Below are positions 55,301-62,489 of a DNA stretch of 64,000 nucleotides, one piece after another (the stretch's first letter is position 1; each line of letters opens with the position of its first letter). The translations under genes were made by a program, and so were the position numbers. The stretch is from contig NZ_JAHRBL010000017.1 of NCBI RefSeq assembly GCF_019693445.1, positions 1-64,000 of the forward strand, read 5' to 3'. Origin of the DNA: Deinococcus aquaedulcis (GTDB lineage Bacteria; Deinococcota; Deinococci; Deinococcales; Deinococcaceae). A model generated the notes under the pieces. The model was not told the DNA's origin and ran no database searches. It worked only from the letters and a program-made list of their open reading frames with translations.

Positions 55301-55451
55301 CAAGGGTGTAACGGTGCAGCGCGTGACCAGTCTGAACGCCCAGGGCACCTACGAGATCACCGCCCGCTACGACCCGAACAACACCAACCCGTCGCTGGTG
55401 GTGACGCCCTTTGGCCGCCCCCAGGAGAGGCTGGAAATCCCCTTGAGGTGA
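52392..55451 (+). CDS. Secreted tyrosinase-like dicopper / von Willebrand A fusion protein
   Basis: The 1019-residue exported protein has a signal peptide of ~30 residues. Residues ~60-240 resemble a type-3 copper (tyrosinase) domain. Candidate CuA ligands are H74, H78 and H103 (FFGFHRQF); candidate CuB ligands are H183 and H187 (WHNNTH) and H229 (DPMFFRFHNFVND). A vWA domain follows (~245-430) with a complete-looking MIDAS: D252-x-S254-x-S256 (DKSGS), the Thr in GGATSIGGG and LLTDG (D359). The C-terminal ~590 residues hold Ig-like stretches and a segment (YYEDFTFSP, ~570) resembling a Rossmann-like domain. Paired Cys around 146-149 and 201-215 suggest disulfides. The combination is unusual; oxidation of phenols on a matrix or surface ligand is one idea. 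Confidence 0.82.
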   Translation: MSLRRSLFSHTGARVACLGAALLLGQDAAADAVESATLAAYLGQPVPSLGGLLEPIPTWGCGGPTPPLSILSIHFNWHCTFDATINPGLGSFPNDGNRFFGFHRQFLYAYNMYRQSQGRPFIQTWMPSAGASMPLGHAARPDLAACTNCTPLPANFRLPAAGGTLNPATTTLEDYGSSLVPWHNNTHVAMAQAGGNPGNTCFDSTSPLHFRDIMCVTTAPRDPMFFRFHNFVNDLQDELLTFQDTDVMIVFDKSGSMTLPNGTGSDNRLNSAKNAARLFADLLRDSSNHRVGLVSFSSAAAASPELPLTIASSAPAAMNTALTSVNAGGATSIGGGLRAGVTALNASSNPNKAILLLTDGVENTAPMIAEVQGRAPNQLRDTHLCAVGFGTPGSLDGPKLRDLAERQGGAYRADADPLTLNKYFVECFADIFDTFVGKDPIGVLRAGAHASAPTVHVASSDTEVVFVLSWEQNLPKGTLRLAVTTPTGAPLNLNDANVESRFGATYHIVRVKLPYGTQRDGRWTARAVRPLRSFLNGFAPGAFKTPAIGTAIVGQQLAQLCEPGACNRVLYYEDFTFSPMHGANDGAYYQALLAAKLGRHLGTVERVSDPKRFAAALAEGRYDLIVSSTSTAEGRQPYDDVLAKLACAERGPKLIVTDLRKEGNESLLRCLGAQATGERDFDVIRGDGQVLTGSAGLSMPGHAGMGGAHHHGAFSAAYKPTGAAGTSVAARSPGSGAAILARTVTSPNVPVTDQRFFIESLASGSARVRPHTYISPNYTGERLHPTFHIPEIYIPVGGFDKVTARVEVTRPLQSQSAVLARTGNQEVSKREGDTLNVRQTADLRANPKQSSGFLKTETLTFPLNDDGKDGDTSAGDRYWEVALPPEVSRFDGEYTLHAYFTICQGTLCFEREAQHTVVVDAKPDPRASKVERVQTPNTAPGLATVRYTPLNAEGLPLGPDRQSLLRFEGSKGVTVQRVTSLNAQGTYEITARYDPNNTNPSLVVTPFGRPQERLEIPLR

Positions 55452-55913
55452 GCCCGTTTCTGAGGAGGTCCGTGACTGGGTGCGGACTTCTCAAAAGGAC
55501 CACCCTGGCTGTGGAGAGGGTTCCTTTTGAGGGCGGTGGGTGCCGCTGGAGAGAACTTTCCGGCTCTGCTCTGAATGTTCGGGAAATGCACGGCGCCCGG
55601 AGAGAACAAGGGGCGAACACTTTTCAAATCTGTCGGGGAGGGGCAGGTGCGAAAACGTCGTTTGGGCCGCCGAGCCTGTTTATCCCCCTGGGCGGCGCCG
55701 CTCTGCGAGTCCTTGGCAAAGGGGGCGTGGTCAAAATGCCGTGTTGCTCCTTGCGCGGGCCGCTGAAAGGGTCCGCACCGTTGATAGAAGGAGTCCGCAC
55801 GAGTGGGCCGCGAGGTCAGGCCAGCATTCTTCCGACCCTCTCCCCTTGCGAGACGCAAAGAATGGTGTCGCCCAGAGGGCCTCGCGCAGCGAGGGATGAG
55901 GAGTCTCTCCAGC
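55452..55913 (-). other. Intergenic region with terminator-like hairpin and repeat-like sequence
   Basis: Just after the tyrosinase-vWA stop, GAGGAGGTCCG and CGGACTTCTC (about 55461-55491) form a stem that may end that transcript. Bases about 55571-55600 resemble part of the glpK upstream element on the same strand (shared CTG-ATGTT-, GGAAATG-ACGG). No gene is supported in the 462 bases. Confidence 0.45.
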
Positions 55914-57968
55914 CTAGTCGCTGACCTGAAAGGCGCGGCTGGTGCCAGAGAATGGCCTAATCCAGCCCACCAGCGGGGCCTTCCAGTCGCCGTGGTGAAC
56001 GATGCGGTACGTGCCGCCCGGCGTGCCAGCGGGAATGGTCCAGCGAATCACCGCCCTGGACTGGTCAAACACCAGGCGCTCCCAGCGGTAGGTGGTGGCC
56101 CAGTCGCCGTCATCGGCCACGGTGGTCCAGGTGCCGGGCGCCGTCTGCCGCTGCACCTCCAGAAAGGTCTGCTCGCTGCGCAGATTGTTCTTGGGGTGGC
56201 CGGTGTAGAACTCCACCTGCACGGTCTCGCCTGGGCGGTACGCGGCGCTCGCGTCGCGCAGCACGTCCCCGAACCGCCGGCCCAGGGGCACGCCGTCTTG
56301 CACCACGCCCGTCTGAAAATTCAGCTGTTCGCCCCGCAGATCGCGGGGCCGCACGGTGCGCCCGGCGGGTTCGCCGCGCCGCAGCAAGTCGGCCATGCGC
56401 GCCGTTTCCTGCTGAAAAGCGGGCAGCGTCCAGCGGCCAAAGTGGGTGCTGGCGCCCTCGTAGGCCTGCTCGTCGTATTCCTCGGGGGTGGTGACATAGC
56501 CGGCGTAGGCGTTAGCGTAGCCCACGGCCAGGACGTCGTCCAGGGGCACGCCCAGGCGCGCGGCCACCGTGCGGCGCAGGCGCAGGCCGCTGTTCACCGT
56601 CAGTTCGGCGGGCAGGGCGATCAGGTGCAGCTGGCCCACCTTCACCAGTTGCACCGGCAGCACCTCGGGCGACCACGGGTAGGGCCGCGTGGTGCCGTTG
56701 GCAATGAGGATCTCCTTGGGGGCCTGGCAGGCGCGCAGTTCCGGCGACACCTGAAACAGGGTGCTGCCCAGCGCGGCGAACAGCGGGTTGCGTTCGCCCT
56801 CCTGAATCCAGCTGATGCCGGGGCCGTCCTCGGTGCTGCCGGCGGCAAAGCTGGTGCCCAGCGCGGCTGGACAGGTGGTGCGCGCCGGCCCGCCCGTGAA
56901 TTCCGGGGTGACTGTCAGGCGGCTGAAATCCACGTATTCCAGCCGGGCGTCTATCCGGCCGCGCAGCGGCGTGTCCAGCGGGGCGCGCAGGGCGGCGTCC
57001 AGTTGCCGCTGCCCGATCTGGCGCACGTTTTCCAGCGGGTCCTCGGTGGGGCCGCTGCCGGGGCGCAGGTTGAGGTTCGGCGACATGTCGCCCGCATTGG
57101 TCTGGGCAAAGGCGGCCACGAAGCCGCGCCCAGAGCGGTAATTGACCCCCTCGCGCAGCCGCTCCCAGGCATAGGCGGCGTAGCCCTTGTTGTCGCCGCT
57201 GATCAGGGTATTGGCATTGGTGAGGCTGGTGCCGTGCGTGGCAAAAAAGGTCAGGGCCGCGAAGTCCTGGCCCCCCCGCCCAAAGCGCAGGGTGGTCACG
57301 GCCGGGTCAATCGCCCCCGGAAAGGCCGCGCGGTCGGCGGCGGGGTTACGCAGAAACGCGCTCAGGCTGCGGTTCACGCTGGCGTTTTGCAGGGTGGTGC
57401 GGCCCAGCCGCACCTCGGCCGGGGCGGCGCTGGCATGCGCGCGTTCGGCCGCCCGCACGATCCCTGCCACGGTGGCCTCGAAGGTGCGCGCCTGGAACCC
57501 CAGAATCGTGATGTTGTACAGCGCGTAGTGCGAGAAGCCGCCCGGTCCCGAATGGGTGTGCGTGGCCGTGAGCAGCACGTTGTCTTCGGTGTAGATGTTG
57601 CCGTAGCGGGCGCGCAGTTCTTCCAGCACCCGGGTATGCACCGCCTGCGTGATGATGCCCAGGTCCGCCACGACCAGCAGGGCGCGCGAGCCGCTGGCGC
57701 CGTCAGCGATCACAAAGGCGCGGGCCCGCTGCCGCTGGTGAATGCCAGTGGCGCGCTGGCCAGTCTGCGCGTAACCGAACATGCCCATCTCGGCCGCCTC
57801 GCCCGTGATATCGGCAAAGCCCGCGCCCACGGTATACCCGTCACCCTGGGCCTGCAGCAGGGGGGCGGCGGGCGGCGGCGCCCCGCAGGCGGTCAGCAGC
57901 GCCCCGGTCAACAGGGCAAGGGTAAGGCGGGTGGCGGGCCGGTGGTGCGGAACGGGGAACAGCTTCAT
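55914..57968 (-). CDS. Neutral ceramidase-like lipoprotein
   Basis: The 684-residue protein of the neutral/alkaline ceramidase family (PF04734 type) has a lipobox LLTAC (C28), so it should be surface-anchored. The N-terminal GAGFADITGEAAEMGMFGYA, the zinc motif THTHSGPGG (H137, H139), ATHGTS (H245) and the NAGDMSPN nucleophile region (S296) are the family marks. An Ig-like C-terminal domain starts near 540 and includes VQVEFYTGHPKNNLR. Bacterial members cleave ceramide from host or environmental lipids. Deinococcus lacks ordinary sphingolipids, so the natural substrate is unclear. Confidence 0.92.
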   Translation of the reverse strand: MKLFPVPHHRPATRLTLALLTGALLTACGAPPPAAPLLQAQGDGYTVGAGFADITGEAAEMGMFGYAQTGQRATGIHQRQRARAFVIADGASGSRALLVVADLGIITQAVHTRVLEELRARYGNIYTEDNVLLTATHTHSGPGGFSHYALYNITILGFQARTFEATVAGIVRAAERAHASAAPAEVRLGRTTLQNASVNRSLSAFLRNPAADRAAFPGAIDPAVTTLRFGRGGQDFAALTFFATHGTSLTNANTLISGDNKGYAAYAWERLREGVNYRSGRGFVAAFAQTNAGDMSPNLNLRPGSGPTEDPLENVRQIGQRQLDAALRAPLDTPLRGRIDARLEYVDFSRLTVTPEFTGGPARTTCPAALGTSFAAGSTEDGPGISWIQEGERNPLFAALGSTLFQVSPELRACQAPKEILIANGTTRPYPWSPEVLPVQLVKVGQLHLIALPAELTVNSGLRLRRTVAARLGVPLDDVLAVGYANAYAGYVTTPEEYDEQAYEGASTHFGRWTLPAFQQETARMADLLRRGEPAGRTVRPRDLRGEQLNFQTGVVQDGVPLGRRFGDVLRDASAAYRPGETVQVEFYTGHPKNNLRSEQTFLEVQRQTAPGTWTTVADDGDWATTYRWERLVFDQSRAVIRWTIPAGTPGGTYRIVHHGDWKAPLVGWIRPFSGTSRAFQVSD

Positions 57969-58016
57969 GGCGACCTCCTGGCGCGGGCGGGGTGAGGACG
58001 GGAGGAAGGAAGAACG

Positions 58017-59324
58017 CTAGCCCAGCAGCCGGGCCAGATAGGGGGTCACGAAGCGGCCGTCCGGGTCCAGTACGGCGCGCGCCGCCTGAAAGTCGGCCCA
58101 GCCGGGATAGAGGCGGCTCAGCTCGGCGGCGCTCAGGCCATGCATCTTGCCCCAGTGGGGCCGCCCGCCGTGCGCGCGGAAAATGGCCTCGGCATCGGCG
58201 AAGTAGCGGTCGTGGGGCACGCCCTGGAAGGTGTGTACTGCAATAAAGGCCACGTCGCCGCCCGACGCTGGGCTCAGGAGCAGGTCGTCGCCGCGCACAA
58301 AGCGCACCTCCACCGGAAAGTTCACAGGGTACGCCCAGCGCGCAAACGCGGCGCGCAGGTCGCGCACGGCGCTGGCGGCGGCGGCCACGGGCACGGCGTA
58401 TTCCATCTCGCGGAAGCGCATGAGGCGGGCGCTGCGAAACACCCGGTGCGCCGCCCCCACCCGGTCCTGAGGTGTGATCGCCAGGGCGGTGGCGCGGCAC
58501 ACGGCCGGCGTGGCACGTGGCCAGCGGCGGCTGGTGGCACTCAGCAGCCACAGCGCGCCGTTTTCCAGCAGCAGTTCGTTCAGGGCGCCCCGCGCGCCGC
58601 GTTCATGGGCCATGTCCAGCGGCACCTCGTGGGTCCACTTGGCCTGCACGGTGTCGGTGTGCGGCACCCAGAAGAACTCAAAGTGGCGGCGGCTGCGCGC
58701 GTATTCGGGCAGCAGCGCCAGCATGTCGCTTAAGCGTGCGGGGCGCACGGCGCAGTGCAGGGCGTAGGCGGGGCGCACCCGCAGCGTCACGTGCGTCAGG
58801 ACCCCTAAGGCGCCCAGGGCCAGGGCCGCCGCGCGCCGCCGCTCGTCGCCGGGGGGTACGGTCACCACCGCGCCGCGTCCGTCCACCAGCGTCAGCGCCT
58901 GCACCTGCGTGGACAGCGAGCCCAGCCCCAGCCCGGTGCCGTGCGTGCCGGTGCTGACCGCGCCCGCCACGCTCTGGGTGTCAATGTCACCCAGGTTCTC
59001 CAGGGCCCAGCCACGGGCGTGCAGCGCGTCGCCCAGCACGCCCAGCCGGGTGCCGGCGCGCACGGTCACGGTGCCGGCCGCCGCGTCCAGGCTCTCAATG
59101 CCGCTGAAGGCGTCCAGGCTCAGCAGGACGTCGTCCGTGGCCGCCAGCGGGGTAAACGAGTGGCCTGCACCCACGGCGCGCACCTTCAGGCCATGCTGGG
59201 CCGCGCGCCGCACCACTGCCGCGACCTCCTCCACGGTGGTGGGCCGCTCCACGCGGACGGGCGTGGCCTGGACGGTCCCGCTCCAGTTGGTCCAGCGGGT
59301 ACGGGTGGGAAGCGGCGCCGTCAT
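58017..59324 (-). CDS. FAD-dependent aldonolactone-oxidase-type protein
   Basis: The 435-residue flavoprotein is of the VAO/ALO family. The FAD domain has TVEEVAAVVRRAAQHGLKVRAVGAGHSFTPL, where the His of GHS is the usual covalent flavin site, and LGDIDTQSVAGAVSTGTHGTG. The C-terminal part has FPVEVRFVRGDD and HWGKMHGLSAAEL, typical of gulono- or arabinono-1,4-lactone oxidases (the HWGK motif). No signal peptide is seen. ATG 59324 overlaps the upstream stop by 4 bases (ATGA), so it is coupled to the PLP enzyme. It may be an oxidase or dehydrogenase of sugar lactones or alditols. Confidence 0.88.
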   Translation of the reverse strand: MTAPLPTRTRWTNWSGTVQATPVRVERPTTVEEVAAVVRRAAQHGLKVRAVGAGHSFTPLAATDDVLLSLDAFSGIESLDAAAGTVTVRAGTRLGVLGDALHARGWALENLGDIDTQSVAGAVSTGTHGTGLGLGSLSTQVQALTLVDGRGAVVTVPPGDERRRAAALALGALGVLTHVTLRVRPAYALHCAVRPARLSDMLALLPEYARSRRHFEFFWVPHTDTVQAKWTHEVPLDMAHERGARGALNELLLENGALWLLSATSRRWPRATPAVCRATALAITPQDRVGAAHRVFRSARLMRFREMEYAVPVAAAASAVRDLRAAFARWAYPVNFPVEVRFVRGDDLLLSPASGGDVAFIAVHTFQGVPHDRYFADAEAIFRAHGGRPHWGKMHGLSAAELSRLYPGWADFQAARAVLDPDGRFVTPYLARLLG

Positions 59325-60562
59325 CCGAAGGCCTGCCCCTGCCCACGGTAGGTGGGCAGCACGCCCACCTCCCGCCCACCCTGAACGGCATGCAGGGCTG
59401 GAAAGTGCGCACACAGCTCGCCGGCCTTGGCGTGCCGGAAAAACACCAGATCACCCACGCGTAGCGTCACGCCCGGCGGCACGCGCAGCGGCGTCTGCAC
59501 CTCGCCCGCGCCTTCCAGGGGCAGCAGGCGCAGGCCCAGGGGCAACGCGGGTTGCGGCAGCCGGTCAGGCCCACTGGCCCCGGAGGCCACGTAGCCGCCG
59601 CCCTGGCAGGTGGCCACCCCAGGGACCGGCAGCCGCGTGACCGTCAGGGCAAAGCCCGCAGCGGGTGCGTGGCGAAAGGCGCGGTAGTGGTCAAACAGGG
59701 CCGGCGCATACAGCCCCGAGCCCACCGTGACCTCAGTGACCACATCCTCGGCGGCGGTGGTTTCCAGGCTGCCGGTGCCGCCGCCATTCACAAAGTCCAG
59801 GCGGTGGCCCACGGCGCGCAGGGCCTGCACCGCCTCGGCGCGGCGCCGGGCGATGTCCGGCACGGCCCGGCGCCGCAGGGCGCGCACAGCAGCCCCGCGC
59901 ATCCCCGGCGCGGCGTCTCCCACGCCCGCCACCTGCGCTTCATAGCCCATCAGGCCCGATAGGCGCAGGTGCGGCGAATCCGCCACCCGCCCGGCCAGCC
60001 GCACCACGTCGTGCACGGTGCGCAGCGGCGAGCGGTACACCCCGAAGCGCAGCCCCGGGTACGTCTGCGAGAGGTCCAGGTCCAGGCACACGTTCAGCGT
60101 GGTCTGGGCGGCCCGCGCGGCGGCTTCCAGTGGGGGCAGGTGGGCCTCGCTGTCCACCATCACGCACACGCGCGTGCCGGCCACTGCTGCCCCGGCCAGG
60201 TCCCGCAGGGCGGGCGCGTCGGTGGTGGGATAGGCCAGCAGCAGATCGTCGAATCCTTCGCGGGCCAGAAAGGCGGCCTCGCGCGGGTCGTAGCACATCA
60301 GCCCGGCGTACTGGGGGTCACTGGCCAGCACCCGGCGCAGCAGGTCAGTGCAGCGCAGCGACTTCGTAGCGATCCGCACGCGCTGGCCAGCGGCGCGCGC
60401 CCGCAGCGCCCGGGCATTGGCATCAAAGGCGTCCAGGTCCACGTAGGCAAAGGGGCCCGCGCGGCCCGCGAAAGCGGTGCGGTACGCCTGCAGGCGCGTG
60501 GCGGGACTGGGTGCGGTCCAGTGTGGCGGCTCGGCGGGATCGCGAAAACGAAGAGGGGTCAT
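59321..60562 (-). CDS. PLP-dependent amino-acid deaminase/aldolase (alanine-racemase fold)
   Basis: The 413-residue enzyme has fold type III: FAYVDLDAFDANARALRARAAG, then VRIATKSLR with the PLP lysine, VCLDLDLS, GYEAQVAGVGD and the FVNGGGTGSLETT phosphate-binding loop. The C-terminal VFFRHAKAGELCAHF with its His and Cys resembles the metal site of D-threonine-aldolase relatives. The family is often annotated 'amino acid deaminase/aldolase'. GGAGG sits directly before the ATG. It is translationally coupled to the flavoprotein gene, suggesting a shared pathway that I cannot name. Confidence 0.85.
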   Translation of the reverse strand: MTPLRFRDPAEPPHWTAPSPATRLQAYRTAFAGRAGPFAYVDLDAFDANARALRARAAGQRVRIATKSLRCTDLLRRVLASDPQYAGLMCYDPREAAFLAREGFDDLLLAYPTTDAPALRDLAGAAVAGTRVCVMVDSEAHLPPLEAAARAAQTTLNVCLDLDLSQTYPGLRFGVYRSPLRTVHDVVRLAGRVADSPHLRLSGLMGYEAQVAGVGDAAPGMRGAAVRALRRRAVPDIARRRAEAVQALRAVGHRLDFVNGGGTGSLETTAAEDVVTEVTVGSGLYAPALFDHYRAFRHAPAAGFALTVTRLPVPGVATCQGGGYVASGASGPDRLPQPALPLGLRLLPLEGAGEVQTPLRVPPGVTLRVGDLVFFRHAKAGELCAHFPALHAVQGGREVGVLPTYRGQGQAFG

Positions 60563-61139
60563 GCGCCTCCTTGCCCATCTGGGAGTGGTGTGGTCGTTTC
60601 GAGCGTACCCGGTGGCTGGCGCTGGTGGGTGAAAACGGTGGAGAGGAGAGCCAGGGGAAGCGGTTCAAGTCGGGTCCTCACCCAGGTCGGCCCTCCACTG
60701 CGTTGTTTAAGAGCATTGGTCACTTCAACCACGCAGACGGGGTTCAAAGACCTCGTTGCCGGGCCCGAGAAGCATGGCATTAGCAAAGCCCGCAGACCTG
60801 CGGAGGCTTGCAGCGGTGAACCGCTTTGACCAATGGTGGGGACGGTTTCAAAATTACGTAGAAGTTGCTTGACAAGCACGCTGTTTTTACCCCCTTCCTT
60901 TGCGGATGATTTGCAGTGCGCCGCAGAGGTTGGGACTTGGAGGGCCGCGCAGACGCGGGGGTGACGGGGCTGACGCCCAAGACGACGTTCTTGTGACTGC
61001 TACTTGCAGCACTCGAAAACTGTCGGAATCACGATTTGACGTGGATGCCGTGCAAAGCCGGCACAACGGTGACATAGAAGGCCCGTCTTGACTGCTGCCC
61101 AAAATGGGCAATTCATCAGCAAGACGTGTGATCAGTCCC
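60563..61139 (+). other. Intergenic region with no supported gene
   Basis: These 577 bases contain short palindromes (CCGCAG-AC-CTGCGG near 60790 and AGCGGT-GA-ACCGCT near 60812). The AT content rises at 60840-60900 (AAAATTACGTAGAAG, CTGTTTTTA). Small open frames on both strands do not resemble proteins I know. It could be a decayed repeat or mobile fragment. Confidence 0.4.
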
Positions 61140-61694
61140 ATGAGGGCTCATCTTCTTTTGCTGGGTCTGACCATCCTTGTGCTGGGCGCCGTTGGTTGGG
61201 CTCTCTGGCCGTCACCCGCCATCCCATTGCAGATGCTCAGCGAGCGGGCGCCTATTCCTCGGGTCGATTCTTTCGGCAGCCCCCATGCCGCCGAGCTGAC
61301 CCTGACGCCGTTGCCTTCACCCGCACGCCTGACATTGGCCCTTCGTGTTCACAACCAGGATCAGCAGCCTGTTGAACAGGTGATCGGGGCCAGGGACTTC
61401 CGCTACGCCATCCTTGACGTTCAGACCGGCCACACGGTGATGAACACCCGTGACGACGAGTTCGGCTTGCTGGCGGGGTTGAGGATGTTCGTTCCGCCCG
61501 GAGAATGGGCGCCAGTCGCCAGCACCGTGCTTCCGCTGACAGGCCCGCCCGACCGCGCCCTGGCCCCAGGTCGTTATGTGGCCTTTGGAGCGCTCAGAAC
61601 CGATAGTGGCGTCATTGTCGCCCAGCCTCTGCCCTTTCAGTTGACCCGGCAAGGGAAGCTGGTACTTATACGGCTGTCAGGGCAGTCGAAGTGA
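61140..61694 (+). CDS. Hypothetical exported or membrane-anchored protein
   Basis: The 184-residue product begins with a hydrophobic segment (LLLLGLTILVLGAVGWALW), followed by a beta-rich region with LTLALRVHNQDQQPVEQVIG and a later VPPGEWAPVASTVLPL. This layout is reminiscent of BsuPI-type proteinase inhibitor domains, but the match is weak. ATG 61140 places the hydrophobic stretch at the very N-terminus; ATG 61104 would add 12 residues. No strong ribosome site precedes either. No operon partner. Confidence 0.6.
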   Translation: MRAHLLLLGLTILVLGAVGWALWPSPAIPLQMLSERAPIPRVDSFGSPHAAELTLTPLPSPARLTLALRVHNQDQQPVEQVIGARDFRYAILDVQTGHTVMNTRDDEFGLLAGLRMFVPPGEWAPVASTVLPLTGPPDRALAPGRYVAFGALRTDSGVIVAQPLPFQLTRQGKLVLIRLSGQSK

Positions 61695-61823
61695 CGTTTC
61701 CATAGTTTGCCAGCCGCTGTGAGCGCATCTCTGAGCGCCCAATTCAAAACCGCCCTGGCGTTGGGCTCAGGGCGGCTGTGGGCCAAGGAAGGGAATGACG
61801 GATGGAGCGGGCCTTGCTGGCCC

Positions 61824-62453
61824 TTAGCCCATATCCGGCACGTCGTCCCACTCCAGCGTGAGGGTCGCAAAGGGCGTTACCCGCAGCTCCTGCACGGCCG
61901 CGCGCAGTTCCTGCAGGGTGCGGGCCACAGCACTCTGATCGGTGTGCAGCGGGGCGTCGTCCTGTGAGCGGCGAAACAGGCGGCCCAGCCCCGACGTGGC
62001 CCGGGGCGCGGGGGCGCGCGCCGCGCTGTCAATGGCGGCGGCCAGGGCCATCGTGGCGCTGCCAATGCGCGGCGGCTCGCCCAGGGATTCCAGTTGCAGT
62101 TCCAGCACCTGGTTGTCGCGCACCAGCAGGTCTACCGGGGTAGGGTCGGCGCCCAGCGGCGCGGCGCAGCGGGCCTGCAAGTGCTGCTGGTGGCGCAGTT
62201 CGGCTTTCAGACCCAGGGTGGCGCTGGGCCGCAGCAGGCGGTCACCATTCAGCACCATAGGGTTCACCGGATCATCTTTCAGAATCAGGATACGCAGGCG
62301 CGCGCCAGAGCCCTTGTGGGCGTGCAGCACGGTCAGCGACTGCCCCAGGCGGTACAGGTGCTCGTCGTTGTGCAGGAGGGCCGGGCAGGCGTCGGCCAAG
62401 CTGGACGCCCCGTAGTGGGCGGAAGAAGAGGAGGCCGGCACCACCTGTGTCAT
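61824..62453 (-). CDS. Hypothetical protein, 209 residues
   Basis: An unrecognised soluble protein with no signal peptide, rich in Leu, Ala and Arg. It has an N-terminal region that may form a small fold (LLHNDEHLYRLGQSLTVLHAHKG), a low-complexity middle and a C-terminus with possible helix (VARTLQELRAAVQELRV). Codon use is normal for the replicon and G-rich sequence precedes the ATG. It lies downstream of the GGDEF-EAL gene on the same strand with a 36-nt gap, so the two may be co-transcribed. Confidence 0.6.
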   Translation of the reverse strand: MTQVVPASSSSAHYGASSLADACPALLHNDEHLYRLGQSLTVLHAHKGSGARLRILILKDDPVNPMVLNGDRLLRPSATLGLKAELRHQQHLQARCAAPLGADPTPVDLLVRDNQVLELQLESLGEPPRIGSATMALAAAIDSAARAPAPRATSGLGRLFRRSQDDAPLHTDQSAVARTLQELRAAVQELRVTPFATLTLEWDDVPDMG

Positions 62454-62489
62454 GCCCCCAGCTTACCCCCTGGGTCGCACAGCTTTCTT

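Noticed and set aside
55803..57995. 730-codon plus-strand frame opposite the ceramidase gene
   Set aside because: It is a shadow of third-position GC bias; the minus-strand frame has the ceramidase motifs and a lipobox.
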